A stretch of 64,000 nucleotides of DNA from Oceaniovalibus guishaninsula JLT2003 (lineage in GTDB: Bacteria > Pseudomonadota > Alphaproteobacteria > Rhodobacterales > Rhodobacteraceae): NCBI RefSeq assembly GCF_000299575.1, contig NZ_AMGO01000007.1, forward strand, positions 62,001-126,000, read 5' to 3'. Positions 28,643-36,774 of this stretch are shown here, one piece after another; the stretch's first letter is position 1; each line of letters starts with the position of its first letter. The translations under genes were made by a program, and so were the position numbers. Below the pieces are notes generated by a model. It saw only the letters and a program-made list of their open reading frames with translations. It did not search any database and had not been told where the DNA came from.

Positions 28643-30349
28643 ATGACGCTGATGAACGGTGAACGGATCGCGACGAAAAGGCGGGGCGTTCTTGTCTGGC
28701 TTGCGGCTATGGTGAATGCCCTGCTGCTGGCGGTGATGCTGGCCACGCCGGTCACGGCGCAGTCGCTTCCCGGCACCGACGCGTCCGCCGACGACGCGCC
28801 CGCCGCCGAAGAAGTGCCGCCCGATCCGCTGGGCCGCCGCACGCCGCGCGGAATGGTCGATGGCCTGATCGGCGCGCTTGCGGCCGAGGATTACGAGAAG
28901 GCGGCACGGTTCCTGGATCTTTCGGGCATTGCGCCTGCGTTGCGGGACAGTCGCGGACCAGCGCTGGCACTGGCGCTGGAAACCGCGCTGGACCGGCTGG
29001 GCGGCATCCTGCCCACCTATCGGCTGTCGACCGATCCCGAGGGCCAGACCGGCGACGCGCTTCCGCCCGATCAGGACGCATTTGCCTTCGTCAAGACCGA
29101 CGACACGATGACCGAACTTTTGGCCCATCGCGTGCCAGACGACGGCGCCGAGACCGACGGGATGATCTGGTTGGTCGCGCCCGACACGCTGGAACTCGTC
29201 GCCGGGGTGACGCGCAACCTGTCGGCGACCCTGGTGGATCGCTGGACGCCGGAAGGGTTGCAGGGCCTGCGGCTTTTCGGCGTTCCGGCAGGTCACTGGA
29301 TCGGCATCCTTGTCGCCGCCGCCGCGGCGATCGTGCTGGCGCGCCTGCTGACGCTGGCGGGGCTTTGGCTGCTGGCGCGCTTCTGGCGGCCGCTTCGCCA
29401 CGGCCATGCCCGCAGGGTGGCGCGGGCGCTTCTCGTGCCGCTGGGTCTGTTCGTCGCCTGCTGGATCTTCAACGGTCTGATGCTGGCCATCGGCATTTCG
29501 GTCGTCGCCCGTGCGGTCCTTGCGCCGGGGGTCGAGATCGTCGCCTATCTTTCGCTGGCATGGCTGGCCTGGCGGGGCGTCAACGCAGCCGCCGTCATCA
29601 GCCTCGACGCGATGTCGCGGCGGGGCCGTCTGGGCGGCGTTTCCGTGGTGACGCTGGCCAAGCGCGCGGCGCTGCTGCTGATCGTCGTCATCGCGGCCAT
29701 CGCCATCGCGGGCAGTCTGGGACTGAACCTGACGGGATGGCTGGCAGCCCTCGGCATCGGCGGTCTGGCCTTCGCTCTGGGCGCCCAGAAGACGATCGAG
29801 CAATTCGTCGGCTCGGTCTCGATCATCGCCGATCAGCCGATCCGCATCGGCGATTTCTGCTCGGCCGGCGGCGTCGTCGGCACGGTCGAGGATATCGGCA
29901 TGCGGTCAACCCGCATCAGGACGCTGGCCCGGACCACGGTGACGATCCCGAACGGAAACCTCTCGCAATCGCAGATCGAGAATTTCGCCACACGCGACCG
30001 GTTTCTGTTCAATCCGCTGCTGATGCTGGTGCTGGACACGTCGCCGGGCCAGATGCGCACCATTCTGGCCAACATGCGCAGGATGCTGGAAGACGATCCG
30101 CGGGTGTTCGAAGGGCCGCGCGTGTCGTTCAAGGAATACGGCGATTCGTCGCTGAACGTAGAGATCTTCGCCTATGTCCTTGCCGCCGATTACGGTGCGT
30201 CGATGGCGGTGGTCGAGGATCTGAACCTGGCCATCATGGATATCGTCCACGATGCGGGCAGCCGGTTCGCCGTGCCATCGCGGCTGATCTATGCGCCGCC
30301 GGGCAGCGGGGACGACGCGCCCGACAACATGGCGCGGGCGGCCGAATAG
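28643..30349 (+). CDS. Mechanosensitive ion channel family protein (MscS type)
   Basis: A 568-residue protein with a signal peptide (ending VTAQS), a periplasmic domain (about residues 45-205) and several membrane helices. The MscS core follows: pore helix GIGGLAFALGAQKTIEQFVG, beta domain PIRIGDFCSAGGVVGTVEDIGMRSTRIRT with TVTIPNGNLSQSQIENF, and a C-terminal mixed domain. It would open on membrane tension to release solutes during osmotic down-shock. The extra periplasmic and membrane part makes it much larger than E. coli MscS (286 aa), more like YbiO/YnaI-type relatives. The ATG is 25 bases after the tRNA; one at 28652 is an alternative. Confidence 0.9.
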   Translation: MTLMNGERIATKRRGVLVWLAAMVNALLLAVMLATPVTAQSLPGTDASADDAPAAEEVPPDPLGRRTPRGMVDGLIGALAAEDYEKAARFLDLSGIAPALRDSRGPALALALETALDRLGGILPTYRLSTDPEGQTGDALPPDQDAFAFVKTDDTMTELLAHRVPDDGAETDGMIWLVAPDTLELVAGVTRNLSATLVDRWTPEGLQGLRLFGVPAGHWIGILVAAAAAIVLARLLTLAGLWLLARFWRPLRHGHARRVARALLVPLGLFVACWIFNGLMLAIGISVVARAVLAPGVEIVAYLSLAWLAWRGVNAAAVISLDAMSRRGRLGGVSVVTLAKRAALLLIVVIAAIAIAGSLGLNLTGWLAALGIGGLAFALGAQKTIEQFVGSVSIIADQPIRIGDFCSAGGVVGTVEDIGMRSTRIRTLARTTVTIPNGNLSQSQIENFATRDRFLFNPLLMLVLDTSPGQMRTILANMRRMLEDDPRVFEGPRVSFKEYGDSSLNVEIFAYVLAADYGASMAVVEDLNLAIMDIVHDAGSRFAVPSRLIYAPPGSGDDAPDNMARAAE

Positions 30350-30357
30350 CGGTTGCG

Positions 30358-31899
30358 TCAGCGATCCCGCCTGCGCCGCCACAGCAGCAGCGCCAGCACC
30401 CCGATCCCCGCCACACCCGCCGCAACGGCGAGATGGCGGGGCCGGATGCCCTTGCCCGATGATGTCCGCTGGCCGGGATAAAAGCGTTGGTCCAGCATTT
30501 GCGTGCTGGCCATCAGGCTGCCGAACCACGTCTCCTCCAGCACCTCGATCCGGCGCAGGCCCCGCCCGGTCGGCCGGCCCAGCGCCTCGATCGCGGCGAT
30601 ATAGCTACCCTCGCGTTCGACGGCGGCCTCGACCGTGTCGGGGCTGACGCCCAGATGTTCGCCCAGCAGGCGGCTGCGGAACCGCGCGATCACTTGCGCG
30701 TGGTCCTCCTGCCGCCCCGTCACGGCGATGTCGCATTCGGTATCGAATCCCATCGACCGATTGTCGAGGTTGCTGGACCCGATCCGCAGCAGATCGTCGT
30801 CCACGATCAGAACCTTGGCATGGACATAGATCGGCGTTCCCGCGGCATTGACCGGGTTCCAGATCCCGAACCTGCCGAACTTGTCGCAGGTCCGCAGGCG
30901 TCGGATGATCCGCCCGCGCAGCGTGTGCATCGCCGCATCCTCGAACGCGCTTCGGGCGGCTTCGGGATTGATGACGACGATTTCGGGCCCGTCTTCGTGG
31001 CGAAGCCGACGGCACAGGGCCCGGCAAATCCGCTTGGCGGTCAGATACTGCGACTCGATATAGATGATCCGCTTGGCTGCGCGGATCGCGTCGAGATAGA
31101 GATGCTCGATCTCGTTGACCAGCGGCCCGCCGTCATAGGGCGGCTCGGTCCGGGCGATGGCCAACTGCGCGTCTTCCAGGTCGATGCCCAGAATATCCGG
31201 CCAGTGTCGCTTGCCGCTTTCGGGCCGCGTCCCGAGTTCCTCTCCGGTGGCCCGTTGCCAGCGCATCCGCGACAGATCGCCGAGCGCGGTCGCGGCGGGG
31301 CCGGTGATGGCCGTGGTTACATCGTGCCATGGCCCGATCAGCGTGCCGTCGCGGCGCGTGCGGCGGGGATCCTCGGGGGCGTGGTCGGGCGTGTCCCAGC
31401 GTTCCTCGGTCACGTCGATACCGCCGCAGAAGGCCAGCGAATTGTCGATGACGACGATCTTCTGATGGTGGCACGCCCCGAACGGGTGATGGGAATCGAG
31501 CGCGAAGTGAATCCTGTCGCCGCTGGCGGCCCAGATCGACAACGACGGCAGCAACCGCCCCGGCGCGGCCAGAAGGGCGCCGTTCCATTTCAGGATATAC
31601 AGTTCCAGATCGGGATTGCGGTCGATCACCTCCAGCAGGAATGGCCCGAGCTGGTTCGGATAGCCGTCCGGCGCGACGCCGTCCTCGTCCGATTCGCCCG
31701 GCAGCATCTCGATCTCGAAGTCGAAGTCCCACCCGACCAGCAGGATCTCGCTGCGCGCCTCGATGATCGCCTTGCGCAACGCCGCGAAGTAAAGCGCGGC
31801 GTCCACGATCAGGCTGATCCGGTCCGCCTGTTCGACCCGCCAGCAATTCCGGCCCGGCTGAAAGATGGACTCCGCCAGTGATGCTGCCTGATCCTTCAA
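30358..31899 (-). CDS. Phospholipase D-like protein (cardiolipin synthase superfamily)
   Basis: A 513-residue protein with two HKD motifs, each HxKxxxxD: HHQKIVVIDNSLAFCGGID (about residue 150) and HAKVLIVDDDLLRIGSSNLDN (about 335). Together they form one phosphodiesterase active site. A single C-terminal helix (LAVAAGVAGIGVLALLLW) followed by RRRRDR suggests anchoring in the inner membrane. It could hydrolyse phospholipids or exchange head groups; the exact reaction is unknown. The start is TTG at 31899, with GCAGG six bases upstream and no ATG or GTG nearby. Convergent with the MscS gene. Confidence 0.88.
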   Translation of the reverse strand: MKDQAASLAESIFQPGRNCWRVEQADRISLIVDAALYFAALRKAIIEARSEILLVGWDFDFEIEMLPGESDEDGVAPDGYPNQLGPFLLEVIDRNPDLELYILKWNGALLAAPGRLLPSLSIWAASGDRIHFALDSHHPFGACHHQKIVVIDNSLAFCGGIDVTEERWDTPDHAPEDPRRTRRDGTLIGPWHDVTTAITGPAATALGDLSRMRWQRATGEELGTRPESGKRHWPDILGIDLEDAQLAIARTEPPYDGGPLVNEIEHLYLDAIRAAKRIIYIESQYLTAKRICRALCRRLRHEDGPEIVVINPEAARSAFEDAAMHTLRGRIIRRLRTCDKFGRFGIWNPVNAAGTPIYVHAKVLIVDDDLLRIGSSNLDNRSMGFDTECDIAVTGRQEDHAQVIARFRSRLLGEHLGVSPDTVEAAVEREGSYIAAIEALGRPTGRGLRRIEVLEETWFGSLMASTQMLDQRFYPGQRTSSGKGIRPRHLAVAAGVAGIGVLALLLWRRRRDR

Positions 31900-31983
31900 A
31901 CGATACCTGCCTTCCGATGCGATGGGGTCTGCGCGAACCTTAACCGTGCCCTTGCCTGCGCGAAAGCCCGCAGTAAGGCGGGA

Positions 31984-33120
31984 TCACGACGGCATCAGGG
32001 CGGCGCGTGCATCGGCGGGGCGGCAAAGGCCAAGCTGCGCCAGATCCGCCTCGATCCCGGCGCGCAGGATATGCACGACATGCGCCGCGCCGCGTTCCCC
32101 CAGGGCCGCGATGCCGACATGGAACGCGCGTCCCAGCATCACGAAGTCCGCCCCCAGCGCGATCAGCCGCAGCACGTCCGTCCCCGACCGCACGGCGCCG
32201 TCCGCGATTACCGGCACATCGTCCCCGAGCGCGGCGCGGATCGACGGCAGAACCTCGGCCGGCGCCGGTGCCGCCTCGAACTGGCGGCCGCCGTGGTTGC
32301 TGACCCAGATCGCGTCGGCAATGCCGGCCGCCCGCACCGCATCACCGGCGTGCAGGATGCCCTTGACGACAAGCGGTCCGTCCCATTCCGCGCGCACGGC
32401 TTGCAGATAGGCCCAGTCGGGCGCGGTCCGAAGCTGATAGCCGGCATGGGCGGTCCCGCTCTGGCTTCGGGTGGTGTCGGCGTATTTGTCCAGCATCGCC
32501 AGACGCGGCATCCCCCTGCGCGCGGTGGCCATCGCCCAGGCGGGCCGCGCCGCCACCTGCGCCAGAACGCCCGGCGTGATCCGCATGGGGTTCGTCAGCC
32601 GTGCCCGCCTTTGCCGTTCGCGGCGGCTGGCGGCGGGAACGTCCACGGTCAGGACAAGCGTGCGAAAGCCGCTGTCGCGCGCACGGGCCAGCATGTCGCG
32701 CCGGATCGCCCCGTCGCCCGGCGCGTAAAGCTGGAACCACCCCTGGCCCCGCGTATGGGGTCCGACATTTTCGGGCGTGTCGGCGGCGACATTCGACAGG
32801 CAATACGGGATGTCGTGCCGTGCGGCGATCGTCGCCAGCGTCGCCTCGGCACCGGGCCAGATCAGCCCCGACATGCCCACCGGCGCCATCCCGAAGGGCA
32901 ACGCCTGCGGGTGCCCCATCAGCCGCGTCGTCAGGTCGGGACGCGCCCCCGTCATCACCCGCGGCACCAGCACGGTGCGATCCAGCGCCGCCGCGCTGCG
33001 CGCATGGGCCGATTGATCGCCCGTCGCGCTGTCCAGGTATTCCCATGCGAAATGCGGGATCCGCCGCCGCGCCCGTTGCGCGAGGTCGGACAGGGACGGG
33101 TATCTGTCGTCGAGATCCAT
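31984..33120 (-). CDS. FMN-dependent alpha-hydroxy acid dehydrogenase (L-lactate dehydrogenase/oxidase family)
   Basis: A 378-residue TIM-barrel flavoenzyme. Family marks are the N-terminal DLAQRARRRIPHFAWEYLDSATGD, FGMAPVGMSGLIWPGAE, the FMN-contacting GWFQLYAPGD, catalytic VSNHGGRQFEAAPAPAEVLP (His base and Arg) and the phosphate-binding VIADGAVRSGTDVLRLIALGADFVMLGRAF. It oxidises an L-2-hydroxy acid such as lactate, passing electrons to quinone or O2. The substrate is not certain, so no gene symbol is given. It is divergent from uvrD across 108 bases. Confidence 0.88.
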   Translation of the reverse strand: MDLDDRYPSLSDLAQRARRRIPHFAWEYLDSATGDQSAHARSAAALDRTVLVPRVMTGARPDLTTRLMGHPQALPFGMAPVGMSGLIWPGAEATLATIAARHDIPYCLSNVAADTPENVGPHTRGQGWFQLYAPGDGAIRRDMLARARDSGFRTLVLTVDVPAASRRERQRRARLTNPMRITPGVLAQVAARPAWAMATARRGMPRLAMLDKYADTTRSQSGTAHAGYQLRTAPDWAYLQAVRAEWDGPLVVKGILHAGDAVRAAGIADAIWVSNHGGRQFEAAPAPAEVLPSIRAALGDDVPVIADGAVRSGTDVLRLIALGADFVMLGRAFHVGIAALGERGAAHVVHILRAGIEADLAQLGLCRPADARAALMPS

Positions 33121-33228
33121 CCGCCCGTCATGCCGGGCCGCCGCCGGTCTGGCAAGCGCCGCGCGGTGTCGCGGAACATTCTGCGAACGGTTCTTTTCTT
33201 GCCCGCGCTTTCGGCTTACCTTGCACGC

Positions 33229-35607
33229 ATGAGTGCACATGACGATACCACGGCCGCGATACCGCTGTCGCAACGCGCGATGGCGGGGCAGGGCGCACCC
33301 TATCTGGACGATCTCAACCCCGCGCAGCGTCTGGCGGTCGAAACCCTGGACGGCCCCGTCCTGATGCTGGCGGGGGCCGGCACCGGCAAGACCAAGGCGC
33401 TGACCGCGCGCATCGCGCATCTGATGACGACCGGCCGCGCAAGGCCGAACGAGATCCTTGCCGTCACCTTCACCAACAAGGCCGCGCGCGAGATGCGCGA
33501 CCGTATCGGGCGCAGCATGGGCCAGACGGTCGAGGGGATGCCCTGGCTGGGCACCTTTCATGCAATCTGCGTCAAGCTGCTGCGCCGCCATGCCGAACTG
33601 ATCGGGCTGAAGTCCAACTTCACCATCCTCGACACCGACGACCAGCTTCGGCTGATGAAGCAGCTGATCCTGGCCGAAAATATCGACGAGAAGCGCTGGC
33701 CGCCGCGGATGCTGGCGGGGATCATCGACAACTGGAAGAACCGCGCCTGGACGCCTGCATCGGTTCCGGCGGCCGAGGCGGGCGCCTTCAACAATCGCGG
33801 GACCGAGCTTTACGATTACTACCAGCAGCGGCTTAAGACGTTGAACGCCGTCGATTTCGGCGACCTGCTGCTGCACATGGTGACGATCTTCCAGACCCAG
33901 CCGGACGTGCTGGCCCAGTATCAGCGCTGGTTCAAATACATTCTGGTCGATGAATACCAGGACACCAATGTTGCGCAGTATCTATGGCTTCGACTGCTGG
34001 CGCAGGGTCATCGCAACATCTGTTGCGTGGGCGACGACGACCAGTCGATCTATGGCTGGCGCGGCGCCGAGGTGGGCAACATCCTGCGGTTCGAAAAGGA
34101 TTTTCCGGGCGCGCATGTCGTGCGGCTGGAACAGAACTATCGCTCGACCCCGCATATCCTTGCCGCGGCGTCGGGCGTCATCGACGCCAATCAGGGGCGG
34201 CTGGGCAAGACGCTCTGGACGGCCGAGCAGGAGGGCGAGAAGGTTCGCCTGATCGGCCATTGGGACGGCGACGAGGAAGCGCGCTGGATCGGCGACGAGA
34301 TCGAGGCGTTGCAGAAGGGCACGCGGGGGCTGGACCCGCTGGGCCTCGACGGGATGGCGATCCTGGTGCGCGCGTCGCATCAGATGCGCGCGTTCGAGGA
34401 CCGGTTCCTGACCATCGGTCTGCCCTATCGCGTCATCGGCGGACCGCGTTTCTACGAGCGGATGGAGATTCGCGACGCGATGGCCTATTTCCGCCTTGCC
34501 GTCAGCCCCGACGACGATCTGGCGTTCGAGCGGATCGTGAACACCCCCAAGCGCGGGCTGGGCGACAAGGCGCAGCAGGCCATCCAGCGCGCCGCGCGCG
34601 ACAACGGCACGACTCTGGTGGATGGCGCGCGTATCCTGCTGGCCGACAAGGGGTTGGGCGGCAAGGGCGGCGCGGAACTGCGGGTTCTGGTCGATGCCAT
34701 CGGGCGCTGGAACGATGCGGTGCGGCGCGGCGGCAACCATATCGAACTGGCCGAGACGATCCTCGAGGAATCGGGCTATACCGCGCATTGGCAGAACGAC
34801 AAGACGCCCGAGGCGCCGGGGCGGCTGGAAAACCTCAAGGAACTGGTCAAGGCACTGGAAAGCTTCGAGAACCTTCAGGGGTTTCTGGAACACGTCGCGC
34901 TGATCATGGACAATGCGGGCGAGGCCGAGGGGGAAAAGGTCAGCGTGATGACGTTGCACGCCGCCAAGGGGCTGGAATTTCCCGCCGTGTTCCTACCCGG
35001 ATGGGAGGATGGGCTGTTCCCCAGCCAGCGGTCGATGGACGAATCGGGCCTCAAGGGGTTGGAGGAGGAGCGGCGCCTGGCCTATGTCGGCATCACGCGG
35101 GCCGAAACGCTGGCGACGATCAGCTTCGCCGCCAACCGGCGCGTCTATGGTCAGTGGCAATCGTCGCTGCCCAGCCGCTTCATCGACGAACTGCCGGCCG
35201 ATCATGTCGAGGTTCTGACGCCGCCGGGGCTGTATGGCGGCGGATACGGGGCCGCCGGCATGGCCGCCAGCGCGTCGCCCGCGATCATGGCAGTGCAGGC
35301 CAGCGACCTGCACGACAAGGCCAGCCGCGCCGATGTCTACAATTCGCCGGGCTGGAAACGCCTTCAGGCCCGGTCCTCGGCCCGCGGGATGAGCCAGCCG
35401 CGCGAAAGCCGTCACATGGTCATCGACGCCGACGCGGTGTCGTCCTTCACGACGGACGACCGCGTGTTTCACACCAAGTTCGGCTATGGCACCGTTACGG
35501 CGGTCGAGGGCGACAAGCTGGAGGTCGCGTTCGAGAAGGCCGGCACGAAGAAGGTGGTCGGCAAGTTCCTCGTCGCGGCCGAACAGGCCGGCGACGTTCC
35601 GTTCTGA
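33229..35607 (+). CDS. uvrD: ATP-dependent DNA helicase UvrD/PcrA
   Basis: A 792-residue superfamily 1A helicase. Motifs in order: NPAQRLAVETLDG (Q motif), Walker A MLAGAGTGKTKALTARI, ILAVTFTNKAAREM, DEYQDTN (motif II), VGDDDQSIYGWRGA (III), LEQNYRSTP (IV), VMTLHAAKGLEFPAVFLPG (V) and RRLAYVGITRAE (VI). The C-terminal segment (about 715-790, FHTKFGYGTVTAVEGDKLEV) is the Tudor-like module of PcrA/UvrD that binds RNA polymerase. It unwinds DNA in excision and mismatch repair. ATG at 33229 starts MSAHDD; longer frames upstream belong to the antisense of the neighbour. Confidence 0.96.
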   Translation: MSAHDDTTAAIPLSQRAMAGQGAPYLDDLNPAQRLAVETLDGPVLMLAGAGTGKTKALTARIAHLMTTGRARPNEILAVTFTNKAAREMRDRIGRSMGQTVEGMPWLGTFHAICVKLLRRHAELIGLKSNFTILDTDDQLRLMKQLILAENIDEKRWPPRMLAGIIDNWKNRAWTPASVPAAEAGAFNNRGTELYDYYQQRLKTLNAVDFGDLLLHMVTIFQTQPDVLAQYQRWFKYILVDEYQDTNVAQYLWLRLLAQGHRNICCVGDDDQSIYGWRGAEVGNILRFEKDFPGAHVVRLEQNYRSTPHILAAASGVIDANQGRLGKTLWTAEQEGEKVRLIGHWDGDEEARWIGDEIEALQKGTRGLDPLGLDGMAILVRASHQMRAFEDRFLTIGLPYRVIGGPRFYERMEIRDAMAYFRLAVSPDDDLAFERIVNTPKRGLGDKAQQAIQRAARDNGTTLVDGARILLADKGLGGKGGAELRVLVDAIGRWNDAVRRGGNHIELAETILEESGYTAHWQNDKTPEAPGRLENLKELVKALESFENLQGFLEHVALIMDNAGEAEGEKVSVMTLHAAKGLEFPAVFLPGWEDGLFPSQRSMDESGLKGLEEERRLAYVGITRAETLATISFAANRRVYGQWQSSLPSRFIDELPADHVEVLTPPGLYGGGYGAAGMAASASPAIMAVQASDLHDKASRADVYNSPGWKRLQARSSARGMSQPRESRHMVIDADAVSSFTTDDRVFHTKFGYGTVTAVEGDKLEVAFEKAGTKKVVGKFLVAAEQAGDVPF

Positions 35608-35631
35608 TTAGGGATGACCGGAAACGGAAAC

Positions 35632-35700
35632 GGCGGCGCCCGGGAGGAGGAGGACGCCGCCGCTCTGCAACGGATACCCGCAGGGAGGAGCGGGCATCCG
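35632..35700 (-). ncRNA. CcsR/cuckoo-type small RNA, unit 2 (two hairpins with anti-SD loops)
   Basis: Read on the minus strand, the first hairpin (35671-35700) has an 11-bp stem with one mismatch and loop TCCTCCCT. The second (35632-35661) has a 10-bp stem with one mismatch and loop TCCTCCTCCC. The motifs CUCCUCCC and CCUCCUCCC are therefore exposed in loops, as described for CcsR RNAs of Rhodobacter sphaeroides and the cuckoo family of alphaproteobacteria. These are stress-induced RNAs processed from a transcript that starts with a DUF1127 gene, which lies just upstream here. The last hairpin is followed by CGTTTCCGTTTCC and may also terminate the transcript. Confidence 0.75.
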
Positions 35701-35745
35701 TGTCTGGGGGAGACACGCGCAACTGCGCGGTTCCGTTGTTATTCG

Positions 35746-35812
35746 ACGGCGACCCCGGGGAGGAGGATCGGGATCGCCGTCACGGACGAAGACACTTCAG
35801 GGAGGAGAAGTG
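35746..35812 (-). ncRNA. CcsR/cuckoo-type small RNA, unit 1 (two hairpins with anti-SD loops)
   Basis: Minus strand. The first hairpin (35793-35812) is CACTTC/GAAGTG closed on loop TCCTCCCT. The second (35746-35780) has an 11-bp stem with one mismatch and a loop holding CCTCCTCCCC. The order, an 8-base-motif loop and then a 9-base-motif loop, is the same as in unit 2, so these are two tandem copies. It begins about 15 bases after the DUF1127 stop, so the RNA is probably cut from the mRNA 3' UTR. A small hairpin (35700-35716, GTGTCT/AGACAC) and a GCGC hairpin fill the spacer between the units. Confidence 0.75.
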
Positions 35813-35827
35813 CCCTCAGTCGTCCTG

Positions 35828-36043
35828 TCAGCGCGGGCCGTAGGCGGCCTCGAGCGCGATATGGCGGATTTCGGTGCGGCAAAGGCCCAGATCGGCCAGT
35901 TCGCGGTTGGAAAGATCGCTCAATTCGTTCACCGTGCGGCGGAACGTGCGACGGGCGGTCCAGCGGTCGCGGAGGGCTGCGGCGATGCCGGCGGCCCGTT
36001 CGGCGAAGCCCGCGTGATGCGGAAGGGTGGTTGTTGCGGTCAT
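35828..36043 (-). CDS. DUF1127 small protein (CcaF1-like)
   Basis: A 71-residue basic protein. The C-terminal 45 residues are the DUF1127 domain: TFRRTVNELSDLSNRELADLGLCRTEIRHIALEAAYG, with the usual LSxLSxRELxDLGLxRxxI pattern. In R. sphaeroides the DUF1127 protein encoded before the CcsR RNAs (CcaF1) is a small RNA-binding protein that affects their maturation. The same gene order here suggests an equivalent role, which is an inference. A stress-type promoter is expected; a candidate lies 49-76 bases upstream. Confidence 0.88.
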   Translation of the reverse strand: MTATTTLPHHAGFAERAAGIAAALRDRWTARRTFRRTVNELSDLSNRELADLGLCRTEIRHIALEAAYGPR

Positions 36044-36091
36044 CGGTCTGCTCTCATCTCGTCACGGCTGGTCTCGTTTGCCGTTGCGAGG

Positions 36092-36119
36092 AAGATAGGC
36101 TTATGCTGCGGGTGCACAA
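36092..36119 (-). promoter_or_regulatory. Candidate promoter of the DUF1127-CcsR transcript
   Basis: On the minus strand, TTGTGC (36119-36114) is followed after 16 bases by TATCTT (36097-36092), read in context as CCTATCTT. CCTAT at -10 with TTG at -35 is compatible with alphaproteobacterial RpoH-type promoters, which drive the homologous transcript in R. sphaeroides. The match is short, so this is tentative. Confidence 0.4.
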
Positions 36120-36449
36120 TACCCGATCCGGGCAATGCTGCTATGCAGCAAAAGCATGGCCGATGTTTACCTAATATTTACCGCTAACCGCATTCTCGTA
36201 GCCGCTCGGCAGGGGACATGGGAAGTCATGGCACCGACCCGCCCGATGCCGTCGATTCCGTCGCGTTGACCCTGCCGTGTGCGGGTCGAAGCACTTGGCA
36301 ACCAGCCCGTGTGCAAGGCGTATGCCGACAAGCGGAAAAAATCCCAACAATATCTGGTAGCGACCGCTGATAATGCCACCGCATCTCGTCACGTTTGGTT
36401 AAGATTATTTGCTCTTGTGATGTGAGGGACACAACACGGCCAGCCTTGG
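36120..36449. other. Long intergenic stretch upstream of the dcw cluster, no gene seen
   Basis: This is the middle of the 731-base gap between the DUF1127 gene and mraZ. It is AT-richer than the rest of the window (for example 36171-36190 with two TTTACC copies, and 36331-36375). I find no credible reading frame, tRNA or RNase P RNA. GATAAT at 36369-36374 resembles a -10 box, and TTGGTT (36395-36400) with TGATGT (36418-36423) is a weak promoter pair. Neither is convincing alone. Confidence 0.4.
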
Positions 36450-36501
36450 CCCATGCGTTCCCACGTTTTCCCTTGCTTCCCACAAAGTCCCATGCGATCC
36501 C
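36450..36501 (-). promoter_or_regulatory. Candidate MraZ operator: six GGG boxes at about 10-bp spacing
   Basis: CCC triplets start at 36450, 36460, 36470, 36479, 36489 and 36499, so the spacing is 10, 10, 9, 10 and 10 bases. Four of the six read TGGG on the minus strand (TGGGC once, TGGGA three times). MraZ of other bacteria binds direct TGGGN repeats with five-base spacers, about one helix turn apart. E. coli has three boxes. Here there are six, in the orientation opposite to mraZ, and the array ends 273 bases before its start codon. Confidence 0.7.
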
Positions 36502-36729
36502 TTCTGGTGTCGAAAGCACGGGACGAAGCGGCAGCAAGGATCGCGATCCCGAATGATAACAGAGGTTCGCAAGGCTTCATACAGGCACACTTTTTTCGAC
36601 AATCGACAGCCCCGGCGGCAGGCGCGCGACATCCCCCAAGGCAGTGCGCGCCGCCGGGAAATTCCCCTGACGGGGCCCGGCAACGGGTAGAGGCGATCCG
36701 AACCGTGGCAGCCGTTCGGATCGCCTTTT
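36502..36729 (+). ncRNA. Candidate UpsM-like leader RNA of the dcw operon (5' end not defined)
   Basis: In R. sphaeroides the dcw cluster has an unusually long 5' leader whose early termination just before mraZ releases the abundant small RNA UpsM. Here too a long gene-free leader ends in a perfect intrinsic terminator 45 bases before mraZ. The 3' end (about 36729) is set by that terminator. The 5' end is only an estimate, taken after the MraZ boxes. A GC-rich imperfect hairpin (CCCGGCGGC near 36612-36620 with GCCGCCGGG near 36650-36658) lies within it. Confidence 0.45.
36692..36729 (+). terminator. Perfect 12-bp intrinsic terminator in the mraZ leader
   Basis: GGCGATCCGAAC (36692-36703) pairs fully with GTTCGGATCGCC (36714-36725) around a 10-base loop and is followed by TTTT. 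It lies between the MraZ boxes and the mraZ start, so transcription of the cell wall operon from upstream must read through it. This fits an attenuator or the 3' end of an UpsM-like RNA. Confidence 0.85.
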
Positions 36730-36774
36730 GCGTAGGACAGGGTCGCTGCACGACCCTCGTAGGAGGCGGTTCAG

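Noticed and set aside
35632-35812. A CRISPR array or transposon end repeats, suggested by recurring GGGAGGAG
   Set aside because: Spacings are irregular, the repeats sit in hairpin loops with different stems, and no cas or transposase gene is near. The cuckoo RNA explanation fits fully.
36044-36774. RNase P RNA (rnpB) upstream of mraZ
   Set aside because: I looked for the conserved GAGGAAAGTCC core on both strands and did not find it.
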